Shown here: one piece after another, positions 34,200 through 41,012 of the stretch
How positions within the stretch are numbered: position 1 is the first letter of the stretch
Layout of the letters: each line of letters begins with the position of its first letter
DNA from: an uncultured Eubacteriales bacterium
Lineage (GTDB): Bacteria > Bacillota > Clostridia > Oscillospirales > Oscillospiraceae
Direction: 5' to 3'
Assembly: GCA_949744075.1 (NCBI GenBank)
Contig: CATJWI010000109.1
Span: forward strand, 1 to 43,217
DNA length: 43,217 bases
Translations under genes and position numbers: made by a program
The notes under the pieces: generated by a model
The model's input: only the letters and a program-made list of their open reading frames with translations
Database searches by the model: none
What the model was told of the DNA's origin: nothing

Positions 34200-34717
34200 A
34201 AAAGGTCATCGTCATCGGTAGCCCCGGCGCCGGGAAAAGCACCTTTGCCAGAGCGCTACGGGACAGGACCGGGCTGCCGCTCTACTACCTGGATATGATC
34301 TGGCATAGGCCAGACCAGACAAATCGTTCCCAAAAGGACTTTGACGTAAGGCTGGGCGAATTGATACAAAAGGACCGCTGGATCATAGATGGAAACTATC
34401 TGCGTACATTGGAGCTGCGGCTGAGCCAATGTGATACCGCCTTTCTGCTGGATTATCCCCCGGAGGTTTGCCTTGCGGGGGCGGAAGCGCGGGTGGGAAA
34501 GGAACGGGAGGACCTGCCGTGGGTGGAGGAGCGGTTGGAGGAAGAATTTCGGCAATCTATTCTGGACTTTCCGCAAGAGCAGCTGCCGGAGATCTACCGC
34601 CTATGTAAAAAATACGAGGAGAAGAACATCATCTGCTTTCATACAAGGGAGGAGGCGGAGGCTTACCTGCTTCAATGGGAGAGGGGGAAAAGGGCCTTGC
34701 CTTTTCCGGAAAAATAA
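34196..34717 (+). CDS. P-loop NTPase, FlaR-like/adenylate-kinase-like
   Basis: 173 aa. Walker A GSPGAGKST at residues 8-16, LPLYYLDMIWHRPDQ, WIIDGNYLRTLELRL and DTAFLLDYPPEVCL match the small kinase-like proteins annotated as DNA topology modulation protein FlaR. The true substrate of these proteins is unknown. It is translationally coupled to rnmV. The folT promoter lies in its last codons. Confidence 0.88.
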   Translation: MKKVIVIGSPGAGKSTFARALRDRTGLPLYYLDMIWHRPDQTNRSQKDFDVRLGELIQKDRWIIDGNYLRTLELRLSQCDTAFLLDYPPEVCLAGAEARVGKEREDLPWVEERLEEEFRQSILDFPQEQLPEIYRLCKKYEEKNIICFHTREEAEAYLLQWERGKRALPFPEK

Positions 34718-34725
34718 GGTACAAT
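34697..34725 (+). promoter_or_regulatory. Promoter of folT riboswitch transcript
   Basis: TTGCCT at 34697-34702, a 17-bp spacer and TACAAT at 34720-34725. The start near 34732 is just before the aptamer. Confidence 0.75.
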
Positions 34726-34735
34726 AATACCAATA

Positions 34736-34846
34736 GGCAGAGTAGGGACCAGCGTGTATGCCCGAAAGGGTCAGTGCCGGCGGGACGGGGAGTTGTCCGC
34801 CGGACGAAAGGCGTGAGCCGCAGTGCTGATCCCGCATCCCGCTGCC
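34736..34846 (+). ncRNA. Tetrahydrofolate (THF) riboswitch aptamer
   Basis: It begins GGCAGAGTAGG and ends GCATCCCGCTGCC. The P1 stem pairs GGCAG (34736-34740) with CTGCC (34842-34846), and the flanking AGTAG and GCATCC are the conserved THF junction elements. Internal hairpins include CCC-GAAA-GGG at about 34761-34770 and a GTCCGCCGGAC-type arm. It sits directly upstream of a folate-type ECF S component, the classical target. The downstream leader sequesters the ribosome site. Confidence 0.9.
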
Positions 34847-34863
34847 GCATATGGGGCGACAGC

Positions 34864-34921
34864 ATTCCCTCCCTCTGTGCGGCATACCCGAAAGGGTCTG
34901 CCAACACACAGAAGGAGGAAT
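34864..34921 (+). promoter_or_regulatory. Shine-Dalgarno-sequestering hairpin of folT
   Basis: ATTCCCTCCCTCTGTG (34864-34879) is nearly perfectly complementary to CACAGAAGGAGGAAT (34907-34921), which contains the folT Shine-Dalgarno. An inner helix (34881-34902; GGCA and ACCC arms around a GAAA loop) stacks on it. This is the expected expression platform of a translational OFF switch. Confidence 0.8.
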
Positions 34922-34925
34922 TTTT

Positions 34926-35561
34926 ATGCAAACCCTGGACCAAACAAGCTACAAAAGCCCTTTTTCCGCCGCCTACTGGCGTGCCGCCCTGGCAGATTTC
35001 AAGCGTCCCCGAAATCTGGCCTTCGCCGCCATGATGATCGCCGCCTGTGTGGCCTTGTCTTATGTCCCGTCCATTCGCATCGACCTTACCGATGTGTATT
35101 CCGCCAGCGTTACCTGGGGCTTTTTGGCCAGGAGCGTGTGCTCCATGGTCTGCGGCCCGGTGACAGCGGTGGTTTTTGGACTTGCGGAGGACACCATTTC
35201 CTTCCTTATTAAGCCAAACGGAGTCTATTTCCCGGGATATGCCCTTACCACTATGCTGGGGAATTTGATATACGCGCTCTTTTTATACCGGGTCCGCTTT
35301 GGGATCGGCCGGGTCTTTCTGGCCAAGCTGCTGACCAATGTGATGAACGTCTTCCTGGGAAGCCTTTGGAGCGCCATCCTCTCCACCAAGGGATACTGGG
35401 TCTATGTGAGCACTCGGGCGGTAAAGAACGCCATTATGTTGCCGGTACAGACGGCAATGCTTTGTATCCTCTTTGCCGCATTGACCCCTATTTTACATCG
35501 TATGAGATGGCTGCCTGCTGAAAGCGGGTGGAACTTCTCCAAAAGAAAGGAGACTACATGA
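34926..35561 (+). CDS. folT: Folate ECF transporter S component
   Basis: 211 aa from ATG 34926 with AAGGAGG 8-9 nt upstream. About six membrane helices: LAFAAMMIAACVALSYVPSI, SMVCGPVTAVVFGLAEDTIS, YALTTMLGNLIYALFLYRVR, AKLLTNVMNVFLGSLWSAIL and MLPVQTAMLCILFAALTPIL. FYSVFxG-type substrate-binding layouts of FolT are consistent with this, and control by a THF riboswitch fixes the substrate class. It works with the shared ECF ATPase/EcfT module encoded elsewhere. Its stop overlaps the next ATG (ATGA). Confidence 0.92.
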   Translation: MQTLDQTSYKSPFSAAYWRAALADFKRPRNLAFAAMMIAACVALSYVPSIRIDLTDVYSASVTWGFLARSVCSMVCGPVTAVVFGLAEDTISFLIKPNGVYFPGYALTTMLGNLIYALFLYRVRFGIGRVFLAKLLTNVMNVFLGSLWSAILSTKGYWVYVSTRAVKNAIMLPVQTAMLCILFAALTPILHRMRWLPAESGWNFSKRKETT

Positions 35562-36938
35562 CCCAGGCCCTGCTTTTTTGCCGTTGTCGTTTTGATCTGC
35601 GTGGCCGCCGGGCGGCTGTCCGGTAGGTTTGGCGTGCCTGCCCTGTTGGTTTTTCTGGGCTTGGGGATGCTCTGCGGGGTGGATGACCCCTTGGGGCTGG
35701 CCTTTGACGACTTTGTCCTGTCGGAGCAGATCTGTTCCGTGGCACTGATCTTCATCATGTTTTACGGCGGCTTTGGCACCCGGGGGGAGGCGGCCAAGCT
35801 GTCTTGCTGTCCACTTTGGGCGTGGTAGTCACTGCGCTGCTTACGGCGGGATTTTGCTATGGAGTCCTGAAACTGCCGGGGGCGGAGAGCCTTCTGATTG
35901 GGGCGGTGATCAGCTCCACAGATGCGGCCTCGGTGTTCTCCATCCTCTGGGCACAGCGGCTGGGTCTTAAGGAGAACGCGGCCTCTCTCCTGGAACTGGA
36001 AAGCGGAAGCAACGACCCTTGTTCCTACCTGATGACCGTGGTGGCCCTCGCCCTGCTGGGAGTGGGGAAGGAAGGGGCTGTTGTGGTGACGGTGGTGATC
36101 CAGATCGCATTGGGATTGTTTATGGGCGGGGCGGCGGCCCTTGGAGCGATCATCCTGTTGCGTCGGCTGGATTTTTCTGAGAACGGAATGGATACCCTGG
36201 TGGTGTTCGCCTCGGCCCTTTTGGCCTATGCCCTGCCGACGGTGGTGGGAGGAAACGGGTATCTGGGTGCCTATTTGGCAGGGATCCTCATGGGCAATGC
36301 GGCCATCCCCCGGAAGCCGGCTCTAGTCCCTTTTTTTGACGGTATCACCAGCCTTGCGCATGCTGGCCTCCGGGGCGGGGCTTCGGGGAGCGGCCATCGG
36401 CCACGACCTGTTCCACATGGTGTTCTGCGTTTGCCTCTTTTCCGTGGCCGTGCAGGGGTCGCTGCTGCCCTGGGTGGCGGAGCGGCTGGACATGACCGAC
36501 AGTGAGGAGAGCCTGTGCCGGACCTTCAACGACTACCAAGGAGAACAACTCCTCCACCTGACCCAGCTGACCCTGGGGCCAGGCCACCCCTGGCTGGGGC
36601 GGCGGTTGGCTGACTGCCACATGGCGGCGGATACTTTGGTGGTGATGATCCGCCGGGGCGGGGAGGCCCTGGCGCCCGGCGGGGAGACCGTTTTGGTGGA
36701 GGGCGATCTTCTGGTGATCAGTACCCCGGTCTACGAGGACCTGGGGGCCGGGATGCCCCTGAGAGAGCTGCCGGTAGGGCGGAACAGCCCCTGGGCGGGA
36801 CGGAGGGTCCAGGAGCTGGAGCTGCCGCCGGAGACGTTGATCGTCCTGGTCCGCCGCATAGACGGTTCCGCCGTAGTTCCCAAGGGTGGGACTCTGATCC
36901 AGCCAGGAGATACTTTAGTGGTAACGGACCGGAAATAA
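35558..36938 (+). pseudogene. Degraded K+/H+ antiporter (NhaP2/CvrA type with TrkA-C domains)
   Basis: The ATG at 35558 still overlaps the folT stop, but the coding frame changes three times. (1) At a T6 run (35574-35579) the frame must shift to give VAAGRLSGRFGVPALLVFLG. (2) Near 35800 the frame after FYGGFGTRGEAAKL is lost and resumes as LLSTLGVVVTALLTAGF, with a few codons missing. (3) After FFDGITSL (about 36355) roughly a hundred codons normally present are gone and the frame resumes as LRMLASGAGLRGAA. A further in-frame gap separates GLRGAA from HDLFHMVFCVCLF. The C-terminal TrkA-C-like domains (about 36500-36938) are intact. Confidence 0.85.
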
Positions 36939-36976
36939 AAAAGACAGCCAGCATGTATATGCTGGCTGTCTTTTTT
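36937..36976. terminator. Bidirectional terminator
   Basis: An 18-bp perfect stem (AAAAAAGACAGCCAGCAT and complement), loop GTAT, A- and T-runs at both ends. It lies between the antiporter pseudogene and the convergent membrane-protein gene. Confidence 0.93.
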
Positions 36977-36980
36977 ATCA

Positions 36981-38999
36981 CTATTTGATCCATTTCGGGA
37001 TGGAATAGAGCTCCTCATAGTCGGGATACAGCTCGATCAAGGCGTCGGAGATGTCATGGTACTCCTCAATATACCAGGGCCGCTCCCGGCGGTAGATACG
37101 GACCGTGACGCCGTTGGCCAGCTGGAAGGAGATGGGCAGGGGAGCGTAGGCCTTTCCGGGGCCGGTGCCCTCCAAAACATAGTGGACCAGCAGGGCCATG
37201 ACCTGCTGATTTTCCTCCCCCAGGTGGAGCTGGACTGGGTCGCCGACGATGAGGTAATCGGCAAAGGCGGTATTCCAGTTGAAGGGATCCCGTTTGTCCA
37301 CGGTGCCGTGGTATTGAATGGTAGTCCGGATCTCTGGCTCGGGAAGGTCAAGAGAAGCCCGGAGACTGGAGACTGTCTCGGTGTTCAAGGTGAAGGAGGA
37401 GGCCAGCACCACCGCTGTTTTCTCCTCTAGGGTGGACAGCCCGTCCACAAAATCGGCCAAGGCCAGCAGCTGGTCGATATCGCTGCGCTGGGGGCCGTAC
37501 ATGTGGAAGGAGGGGAACAGGTTGGGGTAGCTGATATCTCCAATGGAGGTAGGCTGCAGCTTTGGGAAGAAGCAATATACCGCCATGGATATGGCCATAA
37601 AGGCGCTGAGGAACTGGGGGGCCCGGGAGAGGGCGGTGACCGCCAGAACAGCCAAAGCGGGTACATACATCAGCAAATGCTGCTGTCCATGAGACTGGAT
37701 ATGGACAAAGGCCACAAAGCAGACAACGATCTGCACCAGGCCAAAGACCAAGCGGGGCCGGTCCTCCTTGTGGGCCAAGTCTACCAGCGCGGCAGACAGG
37801 AAAAGGAACAGCAGGACCAGGCCAAAATACCGGCAGAAGTACAGAAAGTCACTCCAGAGCCCCAGGTCATAGGCGGAATACAGGTCCCCATAGTCGGGCT
37901 CCATCACCTTATCCAGCAGGAAGCGGTAGGCGAAGGCGACGGTGCACAGGGCGCAGGAACAGAACAAAGCCAGGAAATCCCACCATTTTTTCCGGTCAAA
38001 GATCAGTTTTTCCACCAGTGCGGCCACCCCGAAGGAGGCGGCAAAAAAGAGGAAATACCGCCGGCAGAGGAAGGTGAAGATCAGCAGGGCGCCGGAAAAG
38101 ATCCCCCGGCTGACAGCTGGGCGGTCGCTGGTATAAATGATGTAAGCCCAGATCCCCATACCGCAGCAGGCCACATCCACGAACCCCACCAGGCCGGTGT
38201 AGCCCAGCATGGGGAAAAGGCCCACCACCACAAGGCCGCTCCACTTTTTGCTGTTTCCTAAGGCGTTGAGGCCCCAGAGAGCGGGGAGAGTGTAGAGGTT
38301 GGAGACAGTAAAAAGGAAGACAGGGCGGCTGCCGCCGAAGACCCGCATAACGAGGGAGATGGGGTACGCCAGCAGATAATTATAGTCCTCGGTAATGGTA
38401 GACTCCAATACTGAGATGATCTGTTGATACCCGGGCTCTTCCTCCATCAGGGTCCGGGCAATGGACCAATATCCGGCATTGTCCCAGACGTAAACGGTGT
38501 TGGAGGTAAAGGCATAGAGGGCGGTGACGGCGTTCAGGCAGATGGCGATGACCAAGATTTGCTTCCAATCCACCCGGCCGAGGCCCAACAGGTCCTTTCC
38601 TGCCCGAAACAAGGCCAGACAGATGACGGCAAAGACGACGGCATTGCCCCAATGACAAAGCAACTCCAGATCCCAGGGAAGCCAATCCAGCTCTGGCGGC
38701 GGGCACTTGAGCATGGCATAGCTGATGTCAAAATTCCAACCCAAAAGCAGGGCAGGCACAGCCACCAGGAGAGCTTTCCAAGAGGCCGCCCAAGGCAGGA
38801 GCAGCTTTGGGGTGAGATGGAAGACCCCCTCTATGATCAAAAGCGCGGCGGCAATGACGCAGGCGGCGCCTATGAGGACCGGGTCGTCGGCGACAGCCCC
38901 CCAGGGGACCCAGAGCCGGATCAGGATCCAAGCGGCCAGAGGAGGGAAAAGGGCCAGCCGAACCAACCACCCAGCCGCTTTTTTCGCGGTAGACGGCAT
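36981..38999 (-). CDS. Large polytopic membrane protein, possible GT-C glycosyltransferase
   Basis: 672 aa with about a dozen hydrophobic helices, then a soluble C-terminal domain of about 170 residues. An early extracytoplasmic loop after helix 4-5 contains YVWDNAGYWSIARTLMEEEP, a location where GT-C enzymes carry acidic catalytic residues (the D-N-A-G-Y-W pattern resembles PMT/ArnT-like DxxxxW segments). The lipid-linked sugar donor and the acceptor are unknown. It lies 5 nt after the HIT gene stop, with no good Shine-Dalgarno visible. Confidence 0.7.
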   Translation of the reverse strand: MPSTAKKAAGWLVRLALFPPLAAWILIRLWVPWGAVADDPVLIGAACVIAAALLIIEGVFHLTPKLLLPWAASWKALLVAVPALLLGWNFDISYAMLKCPPPELDWLPWDLELLCHWGNAVVFAVICLALFRAGKDLLGLGRVDWKQILVIAICLNAVTALYAFTSNTVYVWDNAGYWSIARTLMEEEPGYQQIISVLESTITEDYNYLLAYPISLVMRVFGGSRPVFLFTVSNLYTLPALWGLNALGNSKKWSGLVVVGLFPMLGYTGLVGFVDVACCGMGIWAYIIYTSDRPAVSRGIFSGALLIFTFLCRRYFLFFAASFGVAALVEKLIFDRKKWWDFLALFCSCALCTVAFAYRFLLDKVMEPDYGDLYSAYDLGLWSDFLYFCRYFGLVLLFLFLSAALVDLAHKEDRPRLVFGLVQIVVCFVAFVHIQSHGQQHLLMYVPALAVLAVTALSRAPQFLSAFMAISMAVYCFFPKLQPTSIGDISYPNLFPSFHMYGPQRSDIDQLLALADFVDGLSTLEEKTAVVLASSFTLNTETVSSLRASLDLPEPEIRTTIQYHGTVDKRDPFNWNTAFADYLIVGDPVQLHLGEENQQVMALLVHYVLEGTGPGKAYAPLPISFQLANGVTVRIYRRERPWYIEEYHDISDALIELYPDYEELYSIPKWIK

Positions 39000-39004
39000 A
39001 TACG

Positions 39005-39343
39005 TTAGCCCGGAGGCCAGGTCATATCCCGGCCGGAGAGGACGTGGAAATGAAGGTGGTGAACACTCTGGCCCGCCTGATCCCCGATGTTGGAGACCAC
39101 CCGATAGCTTTCCAGGCCAAGCTCCCCAGCCAGCTTCGCGATGACGGCGAAGATATGGCCCACGGTGGCGGCGTTTTTCTCGTCCACCTGAGACACCGAC
39201 TGGATATGGGCCTTGGGGATCAGCAGAAAGTGGACGGGGGCCTGGGGATCAATGTCGTAGAAGGCATAGCAGAGCTCGTCTTCATACACCTTCTTAGAGG
39301 GGATATCCCCGGCGATGATCTTACAGAAGAGGCAATCATTCAT
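39005..39343 (-). CDS. HIT (histidine triad) family nucleotide-binding protein
   Basis: 112 aa HinT-like purine nucleoside phosphoramidase. MNDCLFCKIIAGDIPSKKVY at the N-terminus with C4/C7; triad H96-L-H98-F-H100 in SVHHLHFHVL. It probably hydrolyses AMP-amino conjugates. It is in a cupin-HIT-membrane protein series, with a GGAA-type Shine-Dalgarno upstream. Confidence 0.95.
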   Translation of the reverse strand: MNDCLFCKIIAGDIPSKKVYEDELCYAFYDIDPQAPVHFLLIPKAHIQSVSQVDEKNAATVGHIFAVIAKLAGELGLESYRVVSNIGDQAGQSVHHLHFHVLSGRDMTWPPG

Positions 39344-39370
39344 GGCAAAGAGTTCCTTTCTTTGGTATGG

Positions 39371-39700
39371 TCACTGCTTGGGCACGACGGCAAAAAACGT
39401 CAGATCCTGATCGCCGTCGTTTATCATGGTATGGCTGTGGCCCTTGGGGCAATAGTGACAGGAGCCGGCCTGGACGGGCTCAGTGACGCCGTCACAAATC
39501 ATTTTGCCGGAGCCGGTCAGGAAAAAGATGACTTCGCAGTCATCGGCGTGGGTATGCACGCCGATGGAGGCGCCGGGGGCCAGACGGCCCTGCATAATGC
39601 GGGCCAGGTCGTCTGTATGCATCCGGACCCGAAACTCCTTTTCACCACCCCGCATATTGGGAATGACGGCTTCTTCCATGTTGGAAAAATCGATGAGCAT
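39371..39700 (-). CDS. Small cupin-domain protein
   Basis: 109 aa from ATG 39700, chosen because AGAGG is 8 nt upstream (ATG 39706 is too close). Cupin motif 1 is GVHTHADDCEVIFFLTGSGK, motif 2 is AGSCHYCPKGHSHTM, giving a metal site of three histidines and a glutamate. Such single cupins bind or isomerise small molecules; the substrate is unknown. The promoter sits in a perfect inverted repeat. Confidence 0.9.
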   Translation of the reverse strand: MLIDFSNMEEAVIPNMRGGEKEFRVRMHTDDLARIMQGRLAPGASIGVHTHADDCEVIFFLTGSGKMICDGVTEPVQAGSCHYCPKGHSHTMINDGDQDLTFFAVVPKQ

Positions 39701-39721
39701 GATCATGACCTCTTTCGCTGT

Positions 39722-39752
39722 TTTTTCCTATTTTATACCTAAATAGGAAAAA
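39722..39752. repeat. Perfect 12-bp inverted repeat on the cupin promoter
   Basis: Left arm TTTTTCCTATTT (39722-39733), 7-bp spacer, right arm AAATAGGAAAAA (39741-39752). The minus-strand -10 overlaps the left arm and the spacer between -10 and -35 contains the right arm, as expected for an operator. It also lies 17 bp after the bile salt hydrolase stop, so a weak terminator role is the alternative. Confidence 0.75.
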
Positions 39753-39758
39753 TGGCAA
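39730..39758 (-). promoter_or_regulatory. Promoter of cupin-HIT-membrane protein genes
   Basis: On the minus strand, TTGCCA at 39758-39753, a 17-bp spacer and TAAAAT at 39735-39730. Confidence 0.65.
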
Positions 39759-39769
39759 GGGCAGGAAGG

Positions 39770-40744
39770 TCAATTTTGATAATAGATCTGCTGGCCCTGG
39801 ATGAGGGGGAAGCGCTTAAGTTGGGAAAGGCCCAGGTCGCAGCGGTGGAGGTCTACGGCTGAGATCTGGCTGTTTTCGTAGCTGGTATAATAATAGATGC
39901 CCCTGGTGGCGTTGCAGCAAGAGGTATACAGGGTGACGGCGTACTGGCCGTCGCCCAATTGGCAGCAGCCCCGCTGTTGATCCACAGAGCCCAGGATGTG
40001 GAAGAATTGGCTGATGCTCTCTGATTCGGAGTTCCCGGAACAGGAGTTAAGACGGACAAAGGCGGCACGGACAAAACGGGAGGGGGAGGAAAGGTCCCCG
40101 GGAAGACCAATGGCGCCCATGCCCCGGCTGTAGGGCTGCAGATCCAAACGATCGGAAAAGAAGTTTTGGGGCGGCTTGGGGGAGAGAGCCATAAAGTTAT
40201 TCAAAAACAAAAGCTGTTCGGGAAAGGTAGGGTCGTTGGTGAGGATCCCGGGTGGGTCGTCATAGACCATGACGCCAGACTGGACCGATTCCACAACGAT
40301 GGACTCCTTGCGGTCCGCAATGAGCCAATGGAGCTGGGCGACGGGAAGGGCAGGAGAAAAGGGGAGGGGGATAATGTTGACCCGCTTTAAAAGCTCCCGC
40401 GCCTCCTGGACCGAGGCACATTGTGATAGGATCCAGGGAATAAATTCAAACTGAGACACGTTATCCAGCGACGGGTCTGAGGGGTGGTAGCAGGTATTTC
40501 CCACAAAATTCAACCCCGCCATACCGAGGCCCTTTTCGTTGATCCCGTCATAGTAGAGGGGATAGTCATCAAGGACATGGGCCATACCGATCATGGCGTA
40601 ATGCTGCTTCAAAGGCGGTACCTGGCGGAAGAAAAAGGGATAGCGGCGGGGCGTTACGACCACTTCTTCCCCATAGGAAAATTCATAGTCCAGAGTACGT
40701 CCAAAATAAAAATCCTTTGTCAAATAGGTTGCTGCCGTGCACAT
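39770..40744 (-). CDS. Choloylglycine hydrolase family protein, probable bile salt hydrolase
   Basis: 324 aa from ATG 40744 with AAAGGAGG upstream; an upstream in-frame extension overlaps the preceding terminator. An Ntn hydrolase whose processed N-terminal Cys2 is the nucleophile (MCTAATYLTKDFYFGRTLDY). R16 and D19 of GRTLD, N170 (LTNDPTF) and R223 (SPSRFVRAAF) fit the conserved active-site set. The LDYEFSYGEEVVVTPRRYPF, AMIGMAHVLDDYPLYYDGIN and EKGLGMAGLNF segments are those of bile salt hydrolases rather than penicillin acylases. It is cytosolic and deconjugates glyco- or tauro-bile acids, a gut trait. Confidence 0.9.
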   Translation of the reverse strand: MCTAATYLTKDFYFGRTLDYEFSYGEEVVVTPRRYPFFFRQVPPLKQHYAMIGMAHVLDDYPLYYDGINEKGLGMAGLNFVGNTCYHPSDPSLDNVSQFEFIPWILSQCASVQEARELLKRVNIIPLPFSPALPVAQLHWLIADRKESIVVESVQSGVMVYDDPPGILTNDPTFPEQLLFLNNFMALSPKPPQNFFSDRLDLQPYSRGMGAIGLPGDLSSPSRFVRAAFVRLNSCSGNSESESISQFFHILGSVDQQRGCCQLGDGQYAVTLYTSCCNATRGIYYYTSYENSQISAVDLHRCDLGLSQLKRFPLIQGQQIYYQN

Positions 40745-40799
40745 GAGGCATTCCTCCTTTGAAGATATGATGTGCGCACTTGAAGCTATTTTATACAGG

Positions 40800-40833
40800 A
40801 AACGGCCGGGAGCAGAACTGCTCCCGGCCGTTT
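40800..40833 (-). terminator. Terminator after alaS-DUF4250 gene
   Basis: A 15-bp perfect stem (AAACGGCCGGGAGCA and complement) with a GAAC/GTTC loop just after the DUF4250 stop; the U-tract is short. A TATAAA motif for the bile salt hydrolase gene follows directly. Confidence 0.8.
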
Positions 40834-40835
40834 GG

Positions 40836-41012
40836 TCAGCGAAATTGATTTTGTTCGGGGATATATTGAAAGCCAATTTGGCTCAGGGGCTCGGTTATGC
40901 TGACAGGAGGAACGCCGGCGCAGGCACAAAAAGCTTCCAGGGAGTGAAAATTGTCCCGGAGCTGGGTGTTCACATAGCTCAGCAGGATAAAGGGGTCCTG
41001 GGGAAGTATCAT
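40836..41012 (-). CDS. DUF4250 family small protein
   Basis: 58 aa: MILPQDPFILLSYVNTQLRD at the N-terminus, a central FHSLEAFC element and GFQYIPEQNQFR at the C-terminus. This is the DUF4250 pattern (an N-terminal LLSYVNTKLRD-like motif and a terminal EQNQF). Function unknown; the size suggests a binding or helper protein. The ATG overlaps the alaS stop (ATGA, 41009-41012), with GGCGGGAA as a weak Shine-Dalgarno, so it is translationally coupled to alaS. Confidence 0.88.
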   Translation of the reverse strand: MILPQDPFILLSYVNTQLRDNFHSLEAFCACAGVPPVSITEPLSQIGFQYIPEQNQFR

